Assembly (NCBI GenBank): GCA_026417625.1
Contig: JAOACW010000004.1
Coordinates: forward strand, 83,023 to 147,022
Source: Syntrophales bacterium
Lineage (GTDB): Bacteria > Desulfobacterota > Syntrophia > Syntrophales > UBA8958
DNA length: 64,000 nucleotides
Direction of reading: 5' to 3'
Below are positions 41,893 through 49,998 of this stretch, in pieces. Every line of letters begins with the position of its first letter. Position 1 is the stretch's first letter. A program made the position numbers and the translations under genes. The notes beneath the pieces were generated by a model. The model worked only from the letters and a program-made list of their open reading frames with translations, ran no database searches and had not been told where the DNA came from.

Positions 41893-42891
41893 TCAACTAC
41901 GTGTTATGAGCTTTCTTTTTTCTTCCCGTTTCTCTTCTGAAAGTAAGCACCCCTGGAGGCACTTCTGGGTGCAATCTCCGTCACAGGGTTCGATATGGCT
42001 TGTTACTGTGGTTGCTGGTAGATGGGCTTTTATCCTTCTTTTCAGTTCGCGGGTTATTGAGTGGGCTTCTTCTACTGTCATATTTGGATCCACTTTTATG
42101 TGAAACTCCACAAAGCGAAAATTGCCGGCTTTGCGGGTTTTTAAATCGTGGAATCCCGCTATACCTGGGCCGTACCCTGAAATGGTTTTGTGGATCCATT
42201 CCAGTTCATCTGAGGGTAGACGGGTATCCAAAAGATCACGTCCAGCCTTCGTTGTGAGGTCGTATGCAGCTTTCATGATCATTATTGCCACTAGTATGGC
42301 AATGACCGGATCGAGCCACGCAAGGTTCACTCCCGGAACGTATTTATTTCCCAGCATGATGATGATGAGGGCGAGCATCACCCCTGCAGATGTTAGCACG
42401 TCCGCCTTGAGATGCCATGCATCTGCGGTAAGAGCAATGGAGTCCGTTTCTTTCCCAACACGGAAGAGTTTTCTGGAAACAACGGCATTCATGATAATAG
42501 AAAAGAGCATAACTAATGCGCCCCATTCTAAATCTCTCACAGGTGCGTGACTCCGGAGTTTTTCCACAGCCTCAATTATGATCCATAAGGAGGCGATGAA
42601 AAGTAAGATGGCTTCCACAGCACCTGATGCGTTCTCGATTTTACCATGTCCAAAAGGATGATCGCTATCGGCGGGGCGGTGGGATATTTTCACTGATATT
42701 AGGGCGATGATTGCGGCGATGAGGTCTATGGCGGAGTGTATTGCCTCTGAGATAACAGCGAGTGAACCTATGCTTAATCCCACAACAATCTTAACCAGAA
42801 CCAAGATGCTGTTGGAGACCACCGATAGGAGGGCGGTTTTTTCTTTACGCACCTGCTGGGCAGGCTGTGTTTCGTTTTGGCTTGATGTCAT
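41893..42891 (-). CDS. Cation diffusion facilitator (CDF) transporter
   Basis: A 332-residue CDF exporter: six membrane spans, metal-site HSAID in TM2 and DAWHLKAD in TM5, and a C-terminal cytoplasmic domain (LPSDELEWIHKTISGYG, RFVEFHIKV). Beyond the usual domain the tail carries four cysteines (CDGDCTQKCLQGC) that may bind metal, unlike E. coli FieF/ZitB. Substrate likely Zn, Fe, Mn or Co. The start ATG is well placed; first gene upstream of the small hypothetical. Confidence 0.93.
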   Translation of the reverse strand: MTSSQNETQPAQQVRKEKTALLSVVSNSILVLVKIVVGLSIGSLAVISEAIHSAIDLIAAIIALISVKISHRPADSDHPFGHGKIENASGAVEAILLFIASLWIIIEAVEKLRSHAPVRDLEWGALVMLFSIIMNAVVSRKLFRVGKETDSIALTADAWHLKADVLTSAGVMLALIIIMLGNKYVPGVNLAWLDPVIAILVAIMIMKAAYDLTTKAGRDLLDTRLPSDELEWIHKTISGYGPGIAGFHDLKTRKAGNFRFVEFHIKVDPNMTVEEAHSITRELKRRIKAHLPATTVTSHIEPCDGDCTQKCLQGCLLSEEKREEKRKLITRS

Positions 42892-42997
42892 TTATGGCCA
42901 CCTTTGATTCATAATTTCCCAATATATTTTTTTCACCGGCTAACGTAAAGGGTTTTTATCCGGCATTTACACACACTTGGGCATGGTTGGTTTTTGG

Positions 42998-43531
42998 TTA
43001 ATGTATAAAAGCGAGAAGTGTTTCCATAATCTCATCGGGCAGGGTGTCTCTATTTGTCCTCGTTACTGTAAAGAGTTTGACGTCCGGCCGTGTTTTTAAT
43101 TCTGAAATTAAACCACCACCTTTGACTGCTACCGTTCCGAGGACGGGGGATTTTGAGTTGAGAAGATTCAATACCGCTTTACAGAATTGTAAGGAGAAGC
43201 ATTCCATCTTACCCACTTCATCGATGATGTATAAAAGTGCCTTATGAGGAGTGAGACGCGGGAGAACGGTGCGTTCAAACCCGTTAACATCGACACCGTA
43301 ACGGCCTACCCTTCTGACACTGCTTATGTTTATATGAGCCAGGATCCCTTTGCTACCGTCCAGTGTCTTTACTGAAAAACCTACACGGTTTGCTCCCTCT
43401 CTTATCTCTTCTGTTAGGAAGCCAGATAAGGTGATGTCCGGAGGAAGCTTACGGATGATCTCTCTTATGACGGTGGTTTTTCCTATGCCGGGTAGGCCTG
43501 TTATGAATATGTTCTTCTTTGCTATGTCCAT
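42998..43531 (-). CDS. NTPase of the THEP1 family
   Basis: A 177-residue P-loop nucleotide triphosphatase: Walker A in ITGLPGIGKTT, LSGFLTEEIREG, Walker B-like IDEVGKME and the C-terminal TRTNRDTLP. This order matches THEP1 (nucleoside-triphosphatase, YjjX-unrelated), with broad NTP hydrolysis. An in-frame ATG 11 codons upstream (43564) is possible but neither start has a Shine-Dalgarno; I use the one that begins near the Walker A as family members do. Confidence 0.78.
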   Translation of the reverse strand: MDIAKKNIFITGLPGIGKTTVIREIIRKLPPDITLSGFLTEEIREGANRVGFSVKTLDGSKGILAHINISSVRRVGRYGVDVNGFERTVLPRLTPHKALLYIIDEVGKMECFSLQFCKAVLNLLNSKSPVLGTVAVKGGGLISELKTRPDVKLFTVTRTNRDTLPDEIMETLLAFIH

Positions 43532-43640
43532 GTTTAGCGGTGTGTTTTTACTATTAAATGGCAAACTACTCGGTTGTCAATACACGGGGAAAAGGTTTAT
43601 AAGAGATTGACCGAAAATCGTTTTGGAATAGGGGAAACGG

Positions 43641-44198
43641 ATGTCCTACCTTTTTGTGTTATTCTTCTCAGCGGTAGGAACGTTATTGTTGGTCAAGATG
43701 CTATTCGTATTTTCCATCTTGATTGCTTTGCCCATCACAGGTGGGGCTATGTTTCACCCGTCGGCGGGTATAAGGGTTAAAACTTTTCTGGATCGGATGC
43801 CTATGAAGAAAGGGGAACTGCTGATTGATATAGGATGCGGTGATGGAAGGGTACTTCTGGAAGCCAACAAACGGTACGGGGTGAGGGCGCTGGGTTATGA
43901 GGTGAATCCCTTTGCTTATTTTTTAAGCAGAATTCGAGCTGCGGGAATTCCGAATGTGGAAGTTAGGTGGCGGGATTTCTGGAAGGAGGATTTGAGTGGG
44001 GCTGATGTCGTCTTTTGTTATCTTTTTCCCGATGTTATGGAGCGTTTGGGTCAAAAACTTTCTTCAGAGTTGCGACCCGGAACCCGTGTAATTTCCTGCA
44101 ACTTTCCCATACCAGGGTGGAAACCTATTGATGTAGCCTTCCCACCATCCTCTCTACACGGCGATCCTATATACTTTTATGAAGTGGGGAAAATTTAA
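43641..44198 (+). CDS. Membrane-anchored class I SAM methyltransferase
   Basis: A 185-residue protein: an N-terminal hydrophobic segment of about 35 residues with one or two spans, then a Rossmann-type methyltransferase with motif I LLIDIGCGDGRVLLEA, EVNPFAYFLS (the ribose-binding acidic residue), and DVVFCYLFPDV. A compact fold without a C-terminal half, so perhaps the small type acting on lipids or isoprenoids. Divergent from the THEP1 gene, which starts about 110 bases away. Confidence 0.7.
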   Translation: MSYLFVLFFSAVGTLLLVKMLFVFSILIALPITGGAMFHPSAGIRVKTFLDRMPMKKGELLIDIGCGDGRVLLEANKRYGVRALGYEVNPFAYFLSRIRAAGIPNVEVRWRDFWKEDLSGADVVFCYLFPDVMERLGQKLSSELRPGTRVISCNFPIPGWKPIDVAFPPSSLHGDPIYFYEVGKI

Positions 44199-44251
44199 TT
44201 GTACCTTTTGATGGTGAGAGTCCCCAATGAGATGAACCCTTGTTCCCTAGA

Positions 44252-45028
44252 TTACCTTCCCTGCCAGATGGGTTTCCGTTTTTCTAAGAACGCTTTCAAA
44301 CCTTCCTTCGCATCCTCAGTGAAGAGATTGCTCACCATAACTTCGCTACCGAAGGTATACGCTTGGGCGTCGCTCATATTCACCTGAGTGTAGAACGCCC
44401 TTTTCCCAAGGCCAAGTGTATAGCGGCTTCCAGCGGCGATCTCTTCTGCCAGTTTAAGAGTTTCCTCTTCGAGACGATCGAGGGGCACCACTCTGTTTAC
44501 AAGACCAAAATCCAGCGCTTCTCTTGCCGAGATCATTCGACCTGTGAATAGCATCTCCAATGCCCTCTTCCTTCCTATGGCCCTTACGAGAGGAATGGCA
44601 GGTGTTGTACAGAAGAAGCCGAGAAGCACACCTGGTGTCTGGAAGGTTGCCCCTTCCTCAGCCACTGCAAGGTCACATGCAGCGACGAGTTGACACCCTG
44701 CCGCGGTGGCCACTCCATGAACCTGTGCAATAACAGGTTGGGGCATCTTCTGTAGACGTTTCATGAAAAAGCCGCATGTTTGGAAAAGATCATCGTAGAA
44801 AGCTTTGGGTTTATCGATAAGTTCATTTATGTCGTGTCCGGAGGAGAATACACTACCCTCACCCTTTATGATAACGACCTTTATTGCCTCATCTTTAATC
44901 AGGGTTTCCTGCAGGGCAATCAGCTCTTTAAGCATTTCCTGGGAGAGGGCATTTCTCCTTTTGGGGTTGTTTAAGATGATATAGCCAATGGAACCCTTTG
45001 GTTCGAACCTTACGTAACGATAATTCAT
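44252..45028 (-). CDS. Enoyl-CoA hydratase/isomerase (crotonase family)
   Basis: A 258-residue crotonase: LNNPKRRNALS, oxyanion hole FSSGHDINEL and VHGVATAAGCQLVAACDLAVAEEGATF, then LLGFFCTTPA. The residues equivalent to the two hydratase glutamates are hard to assign by eye; the second may be replaced, so isomerase or related activity remains possible. No operon partner; the other nearby beta-oxidation gene is the thiolase 1.4 kb away. Confidence 0.88.
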   Translation of the reverse strand: MNYRYVRFEPKGSIGYIILNNPKRRNALSQEMLKELIALQETLIKDEAIKVVIIKGEGSVFSSGHDINELIDKPKAFYDDLFQTCGFFMKRLQKMPQPVIAQVHGVATAAGCQLVAACDLAVAEEGATFQTPGVLLGFFCTTPAIPLVRAIGRKRALEMLFTGRMISAREALDFGLVNRVVPLDRLEEETLKLAEEIAAGSRYTLGLGKRAFYTQVNMSDAQAYTFGSEVMVSNLFTEDAKEGLKAFLEKRKPIWQGR

Positions 45029-45072
45029 TTTTCACCTCTCTTTTGAGTAGCTTGCCGGCAAATTTGTTGATT

Positions 45073-45939
45073 TTAATTCGCCGTTCTAAAGGTTAGTTTT
45101 GATTCGTAGAATTCTGCCGGGGTTGCTTTATCGTCTCTTTCTTTGATTTTTATTTTTAACGCTCTTGTCTTAGAGTAGATTTCCTCCTCCCGTTCCTTCA
45201 CTGAAAAGACACCACCCATTGCCTCTGTGACGATATCTCCGAGTGGGGCTGTTCCCGCAAAGATGAGAATACTTTCTTCACCAAAAGGTGGTGTCACCTC
45301 CAGTTCAAAACGGTCCTCCCCTGAGGGGATTTCGTACACGATCCCACCGTTAAAGTAGTTGTTCTCTCGGAAAGGATTGGGGAGTAGTTGTGTTGTATTG
45401 CCGCTTGCGTCTTTGTGAATAATCCTTGCGTAGAAAGGTTTGTTACCCCGGATGAATATTTTGATTTTTTCTCCCTGCCTGTACGTCTGCTTATCCGTCC
45501 AGAGCTTAACTGTAAGGGGTGCCATAGGGTCGCTCAGCATCTCTTCTATTTTTGGCTTCGTTCGAATTTCTTCGGGGATGACTTCTGCCCTTACCTGTAT
45601 TAGGAAACATTCACCCATTTGTGGGTCTCTGTACCATTCCTTCTTCTTTTCCTCCAGTATTTTCACTTTCCCGTGGGAGTAGGCAGAAACTATATCGCGC
45701 TTTAGTTCAAAATCTTTAATTGTTGTCTCACTTTCAATGTAGCTTAAAGTTTTTTCCTGGGCGTTCCTCTTTGCGTTAAGGAGAGCTATATTTTCTGTCT
45801 GTTTCCTCGATCTATCCTCCCCCATGCATGCATAACCTTCGCTCTCGACGATTGTGGACTGCATTGCCTGCAGATGGCACAAGGGGATAATTGTGAGGGT
45901 TGCCACGAGGATTAAGAAAAAAAATTTAGAAGAGTTCAT
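45073..45939 (-). CDS. DUF4384 exported protein
   Basis: A 288-residue protein with a signal peptide (residues 1-25, FFFLILVATLTIIPLCH) and a C-terminal DUF4384-type domain (about 145-230, VKLWTDKQTYRQGEKIKIFIRGNKPFYARIIHKD). The front part (30-120) is an LPP20-like helical/strand region (AMQSTIVESEGYACMGEDRS). In known cases DUF4384 follows a protease or kinase; here it stands alone. Its function is unknown. Confidence 0.75.
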   Translation of the reverse strand: MNSSKFFFLILVATLTIIPLCHLQAMQSTIVESEGYACMGEDRSRKQTENIALLNAKRNAQEKTLSYIESETTIKDFELKRDIVSAYSHGKVKILEEKKKEWYRDPQMGECFLIQVRAEVIPEEIRTKPKIEEMLSDPMAPLTVKLWTDKQTYRQGEKIKIFIRGNKPFYARIIHKDASGNTTQLLPNPFRENNYFNGGIVYEIPSGEDRFELEVTPPFGEESILIFAGTAPLGDIVTEAMGGVFSVKEREEEIYSKTRALKIKIKERDDKATPAEFYESKLTFRTAN

Positions 45940-45968
45940 CTATCTTTCATTCCTGATGTTTCATTGCA

Positions 45969-46328
45969 TTAACGTGGTTTTGTGGTGCTTTTACATATAA
46001 GCTCGCGGTTCAGATGCTTACTTTTACTTAACAACTCAATGATGGAAATGTCTTCGTTGAGGGAATCTTTCATGAGGTTTATCGCTATTGCGATGTAAGG
46101 ATCCTTACTCTCCCTGTTCAGGGTGTAGTTCACCCACAATCCATCTTTCCTCTTCTGGACGAGCCCTACTTTTTCCAAAACTTTTAGATGTTTGGATACC
46201 GTTGGCTGGGCGATACCAAGGAGGGCTTGCATTTCACAAACACAGAGTTCTCTATCTTCGAGGAGTTTAAGGATTTTCAATCTATTTTTATCGGCTAGAG
46301 CCCTTATAACTTTCAGAAATTCGTTCAT
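45969..46328 (-). CDS. ArsR/SmtB family transcriptional regulator
   Basis: A 119-residue winged-helix regulator: LADKNRLKILKLLEDRELCVCEMQ (helix alpha-3 with the CVC metal-binding pair), recognition helix QPTVSKHLKVLEKVGLV and wing KDGLWVNYTLN. The ELCVCE motif is the metal site of arsenic/cadmium sensors. A longer reading from 46514 exists but its first 62 residues overlap the thiolase gene in another frame; the ATG at 46328 gives the standard size. A perfect palindrome lies 21 bases upstream. Confidence 0.88.
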   Translation of the reverse strand: MNEFLKVIRALADKNRLKILKLLEDRELCVCEMQALLGIAQPTVSKHLKVLEKVGLVQKRKDGLWVNYTLNRESKDPYIAIAINLMKDSLNEDISIIELLSKSKHLNRELICKSTTKPR

Positions 46329-46348
46329 TAACCATTTCGTAGGTTGGG

Positions 46349-46380
46349 GGTGGTGGGACGTAAGCTTACGTCCCACCACC
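46349..46380. promoter_or_regulatory. Perfect 32-bp palindrome between thiolase and arsR
   Basis: Sixteen bases each side of the centre (between 46364 and 46365) are complementary without a mismatch; arms GGTGGTGGGACGTAAG and CTTACGTCCCACCACC. On the minus strand, the direction of thiolase and arsR, it is followed by CCCCAACC, so it lacks the T-run of a terminator. It could be an ArsR operator, a processing hairpin or a factor-aided terminator. Confidence 0.75.
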
Positions 46381-46387
46381 TTTTCCG

Positions 46388-47677
46388 TTAGACGTTCTCC
46401 AGCACTATGGCAAATCCCTGGCCGCCGCCGATGCACAGTGTTGCAAGACCCAACTTGAGATTCCTCTTCTTCATTTCCATGGCCAAACCGTATGTAATTC
46501 TTGCACCTGTGCATCCTATAGGATGACCTATTGATATACCGCCTCCGTTCACGTTGAGTTTGTTTTCATCGATCTCCAGTTCTCTTATGCAAGCGAGAGC
46601 CTGAACGGCGAAGGCTTCATTAAGTTCAACGAGATCGATATCCTTCATCGTTATACCGAGCTTCTTGAAGAGTTTTCTCACTGCCGGAATGGGACCAAGG
46701 CCCATGAAGTTGGGATCCACACCACCTGCGGCATAACCCAGAATTTTTGCCAGTGGTTTCAATCCCAGCTCTTTTGCTTTATCTGCAGACATGACCAACA
46801 CTGCCGCTGCTGCATCATTAATACCGGAAGCGTTACCCGCTGTGACAGTACCATCCTTCTTGAAAGCAGGTGGTAATTTTGCCATTTTTTCTAAGGTTGT
46901 CTCCATCGGACGCTCGTCCACCTTAAAAACGATGGGGTCTCCTTTCTTCTGAGGAATCACGACGGGCACGATTTCATCGGCTATTGCCCCACTTTTGATC
47001 GCCGCAATAGCTTTCTGATGGCTCTTTAAGGCAAAGACATCCTGCTCTTCTCTGGATATGTTATAGAGCTTTGCAATCTCCTCGGCGGTGTTTCCCATGT
47101 GGTACCCGTAGAATATTTCGTAAAGCCCATCGAACACCATTAAATCAGCAATTTGACCATACGGCATGTTCATCCGGTAACCCCAGCGAGCGTTAGGAAG
47201 GATGTAAGGGGCCATGCTCATGTTTTCCATACCACCGGCTATCACAACTTCTGCGTCGCCAGCTTTTATTGCCTGAGCGGCTAGAGCTATGGCTTTCATA
47301 CCGGAGGCACATACCTTGTTCACGGTGATGGCGTTTGTTTCTTCAGGTAGACCGGCGAAAAGGGCAGCCTGTCTCCCTGGATTCTGACCCTGACCTCCCT
47401 GGAGGACGTTACCCATTATGACCTCATCGACGTAGATGGGCTGGAGGGAGTCATCGTAGTCGTAAAATTTCTTATGGAAGTCCGTTTTGTCGTAATCTCC
47501 AAAAATGGTAGGTCGGCAACTTTTGACAAAGTCGGTAATGGTGGGACGCAGACCAGCTCTTTTCAAAGTTTCTTTGATAACTATGGCACCCAAATCAACC
47601 GCTTTTACGTCTTTTAGAGTTCCTCCAAAAGACCCAACTGCTGTGCGTGCACCAGTTACAATAACAACATCCTTCAT
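46388..47677 (-). CDS. Acetyl-CoA C-acetyltransferase (thiolase II)
   Basis: A 429-residue thiolase with the nucleophile Cys in [18 protein letters not shown], the His in [16 protein letters not shown] and the second Cys in LCIGGGQG. It forms or cleaves acetoacetyl-CoA or longer 3-ketoacyl-CoA. The region before [13 protein letters not shown] carries an extra stretch of about 36 residues ([20 protein letters not shown] and on) absent from AtoB-type enzymes. Followed by the palindrome and arsR. Confidence 0.94.
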   Translation of the reverse strand: MKDVVIVTGARTAVGSFGGTLKDVKAVDLGAIVIKETLKRAGLRPTITDFVKSCRPTIFGDYDKTDFHKKFYDYDDSLQPIYVDEVIMGNVLQGGQGQNPGRQAALFAGLPEETNAITVNKVCASGMKAIALAAQAIKAGDAEVVIAGGMENMSMAPYILPNARWGYRMNMPYGQIADLMVFDGLYEIFYGYHMGNTAEEIAKLYNISREEQDVFALKSHQKAIAAIKSGAIADEIVPVVIPQKKGDPIVFKVDERPMETTLEKMAKLPPAFKKDGTVTAGNASGINDAAAAVLVMSADKAKELGLKPLAKILGYAAGGVDPNFMGLGPIPAVRKLFKKLGITMKDIDLVELNEAFAVQALACIRELEIDENKLNVNGGGISIGHPIGCTGARITYGLAMEMKKRNLKLGLATLCIGGGQGFAIVLENV

Positions 47678-47847
47678 CTCCTATCCTCCTTATGTTTTTT
47701 GCCCGAAAGGGTTCAGTTTTATCGACTATTCCTACATAAACCATCACCAGGTCCGATGGATAACTCATATGTTTGGTTGGGCATATTTCCCTTAATGGCC
47801 AGGCAAGAATATATATATTGGAGTGTAAACGCAAGACTTTTTTGCCA

Positions 47848-48627
47848 CTAGTGGAGTCGGCAAACAACGATGCCCGTTCTCTCATCACCGGCGTAAAGGT
47901 AATCTACAATGCTATCTCTTGACTCAATTACACATCCCTCCCGGGAAGATGCGTGGATCATATGTGCTTTATCTCTAATTGTGATGATTCCCATGTGAAG
48001 ACAATCCAGACCGTCGATGTTTGTGGCTATTCCCACGATGTCCCCTTCCTGCAGTTTCCCTACCACCAATTCCAGTTTTTCCTTGGGGATAATGTGTCTT
48101 TGTTTTTGGGAGAGGATGTCCTCGATTTGTTTCATCGCTGTTAAGTTGTCAGGGTTTTCCAGTGGTCTGTAGAGGTTCTGATGGTTGGTCATGAAGGAGA
48201 TCTTTCTTTCGTCTTTGACACCACCCATCTCCTCTGTGAGGTTCCTAAGAATGCCATTCCGTTCGTTTTCGTGGATCCAATCGGTGAGGTAGTGGAGCCT
48301 GGATGGGTATCCTTCAATCTTGCCGTTTCTGTAACGCAGCGATCTGAGAGCTTCGGTGAAGGAGGAAAGGCCCACTTTCCCCGAGGTCCACATAAGCACA
48401 AAGGCCAAGCACGTTTCCACGAAAGTCTGGCAGTCAAATGTACGAAGATTGATCACAAGCTCTTCGGTGTCATTTACGTCCAGGGTTTTGCTTCTGTAAG
48501 GGCTGCCTAGGAAATGTCGGGCGACGGTGGTGAGCAGAACACCTTTTGAAAGTTTGGAGTAACTATGGCGGTTACCGAAGTCAATCAAACTGTTGAGTAC
48601 TTCCAGATCTTCTGGTTCTATCCGCAT
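47848..48627 (-). CDS. DUF1460 (NlpC/P60-like peptidase) protein
   Basis: A 259-residue DUF1460-family protein with a papain-like catalytic Cys in FDCQTFVET, a downstream HMGII and the IHASS motif. Related proteins cut N-acetylmuramoyl-L-alanine or gamma-Glu bonds in peptidoglycan. There is no signal peptide, unlike most relatives, so the reading may be incomplete at the N-terminus or the enzyme may act in recycling. Six bases separate it from the response regulator upstream. Confidence 0.75.
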   Translation of the reverse strand: MRIEPEDLEVLNSLIDFGNRHSYSKLSKGVLLTTVARHFLGSPYRSKTLDVNDTEELVINLRTFDCQTFVETCLAFVLMWTSGKVGLSSFTEALRSLRYRNGKIEGYPSRLHYLTDWIHENERNGILRNLTEEMGGVKDERKISFMTNHQNLYRPLENPDNLTAMKQIEDILSQKQRHIIPKEKLELVVGKLQEGDIVGIATNIDGLDCLHMGIITIRDKAHMIHASSREGCVIESRDSIVDYLYAGDERTGIVVCRLH

Positions 48628-48633
48628 AGCTGA

Positions 48634-49998
48634 TCAGTGAATTCCGTATTTTTTCATTTTGAGGAGAAGGGTCCTCCTGGTAATGCCGAGTCTTCTTGCC
48701 GTTTCGCTTTTATTGCCTGAAAATTTCTTCAATGTAGCACTTATTACCTCTTTCTCTAACTCGTCAAGGGATGTGTGTCCGGCAAACTTTTCAAGTGTTA
48801 AAGGAAGGGTTTCTTCCTCGGTTATAGCTGACAGAAGGTAGATATCCCCCTCTTCGATGAAGTCCCTCTGACAGAATATCACCGCCCGTTCAATGGTGTT
48901 CATAAGCTCTCTCACGTTTCCCGGCCAGGAATGTTTGAGAAATTTATCCATGGCCTGGGGTGTAAATCCCCGTATGTTTTTACCGTTTTTGCTGGAGAAG
49001 TGGCGGAGAAAATGTTCGGCGAGGAGAGGGATGTCCTCCCTGCGATCCCGGAGTGGTGGTACATATAGGGTTACCACATTTAACCTGTAGAAGAGGTCTT
49101 CACGAAAACTTCCCTTTTTGATTGCTGCCACAAGGTCCTTGTTTGTCGCAGCTATTATGCGGACATTCACCTTTATCACCTCATTTCCCCCGACCCTGGT
49201 TATTTCCCTGTCCTGAATGGCCCTTAGGAGTTTTGCCTGCATGGCGAGGGATGATTCGCTTATCTCATCCAGGAATATAGTTCCTCCCTCCGCCTGGCGG
49301 AATTTTCCTTCCTTTCTATGATCGGCACCCGTGAATGCCCCTTTCTCATGGCCGAAAAGCTCACTTTCCAGAAGGGTTTCAGTGATGGCCGCGCAGTTTA
49401 TCTTTACGAGTGGTCCATTGCGGCGTGGACTCCAGTAATGGATGGCCTCCGCTATCAATTCCTTTCCTGTTCCTGATTCTCCCGTGATTAAAACTGTAGC
49501 CTCTGTGGGCGCTACCTGGTGAACCATCTCCAGGAGTCGGGTCATGGAATACGACCTGCCGATGATTGTAGGACCTTCCTGGTTATGTTTTATCCTCTTT
49601 TTGAGATCGATGTTTTCTTCTTTCAGTTTTTTGTGTTCTATGGCCCTTTCTATCTTGATCTTCAGTTCGTCGAAGTTGAGAGGTTTTTGGAGGTAGTCGT
49701 ACGCACCCTTTTTTATCCCCTCAACTGCGGTTTCGATGGAGGCATACGCCGTTATAAGTATTACGGGTATAGCGGGATTGTAATTTTTTATGTGTTCCAG
49801 GGCGTCGAGGCCGGACATGTTGACCATACGAATATCCATGAGGACAAGATCGTATGGTCTTTCCTTTACATTAGAGACGGCCTTATCACCGTCCTCGACC
49901 TCAATTACATTGTATCCCCAGCTTGTGAGGAGTGTTTTCAACATAATTCTGTGTGCAGCATCATCATCCACGACCAGGATGTCGTATTTGTCCGTCAT
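48634..49998 (-). CDS. Sigma-54-dependent response regulator (NtrC family)
   Basis: A 454-residue regulator: receiver domain (1-120) with phospho-acceptor Asp55, AAA+ domain (about 145-370) with GESGTGKE Walker A and GAFTGA for sigma-54 contact, and a C-terminal Fis-type HTH (ETARRLGITRRTLL). Overlaps the kinase gene by four bases, so the pair forms a two-component system. Its target promoters are not seen: no convincing GG-N10-GC site was found near neighbouring genes. Confidence 0.96.
   Translation of the reverse strand: MTDKYDILVVDDDAAHRIMLKTLLTSWGYNVIEVEDGDKAVSNVKERPYDLVLMDIRMVNMSGLDALEHIKNYNPAIPVILITAYASIETAVEGIKKGAYDYLQKPLNFDELKIKIERAIEHKKLKEENIDLKKRIKHNQEGPTIIGRSYSMTRLLEMVHQVAPTEATVLITGESGTGKELIAEAIHYWSPRRNGPLVKINCAAITETLLESELFGHEKGAFTGADHRKEGKFRQAEGGTIFLDEISESSLAMQAKLLRAIQDREITRVGGNEVIKVNVRIIAATNKDLVAAIKKGSFREDLFYRLNVVTLYVPPLRDRREDIPLLAEHFLRHFSSKNGKNIRGFTPQAMDKFLKHSWPGNVRELMNTIERAVIFCQRDFIEEGDIYLLSAITEEETLPLTLEKFAGHTSLDELEKEVISATLKKFSGNKSETARRLGITRRTLLLKMKKYGIH

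Noticed and set aside
46329..46514. Longer reading of the ArsR-type regulator
   Set aside because: The additional 62 residues run through the palindrome and into the thiolase 3' end; the ATG at 46328 gives the standard family start.
47815..47850. Possible sigma-54 promoter TGGCA...TTGC on the minus strand before the thiolase
   Set aside because: The GG and GC elements are separated by 12 bases instead of 10, so the site would not fit sigma-54.
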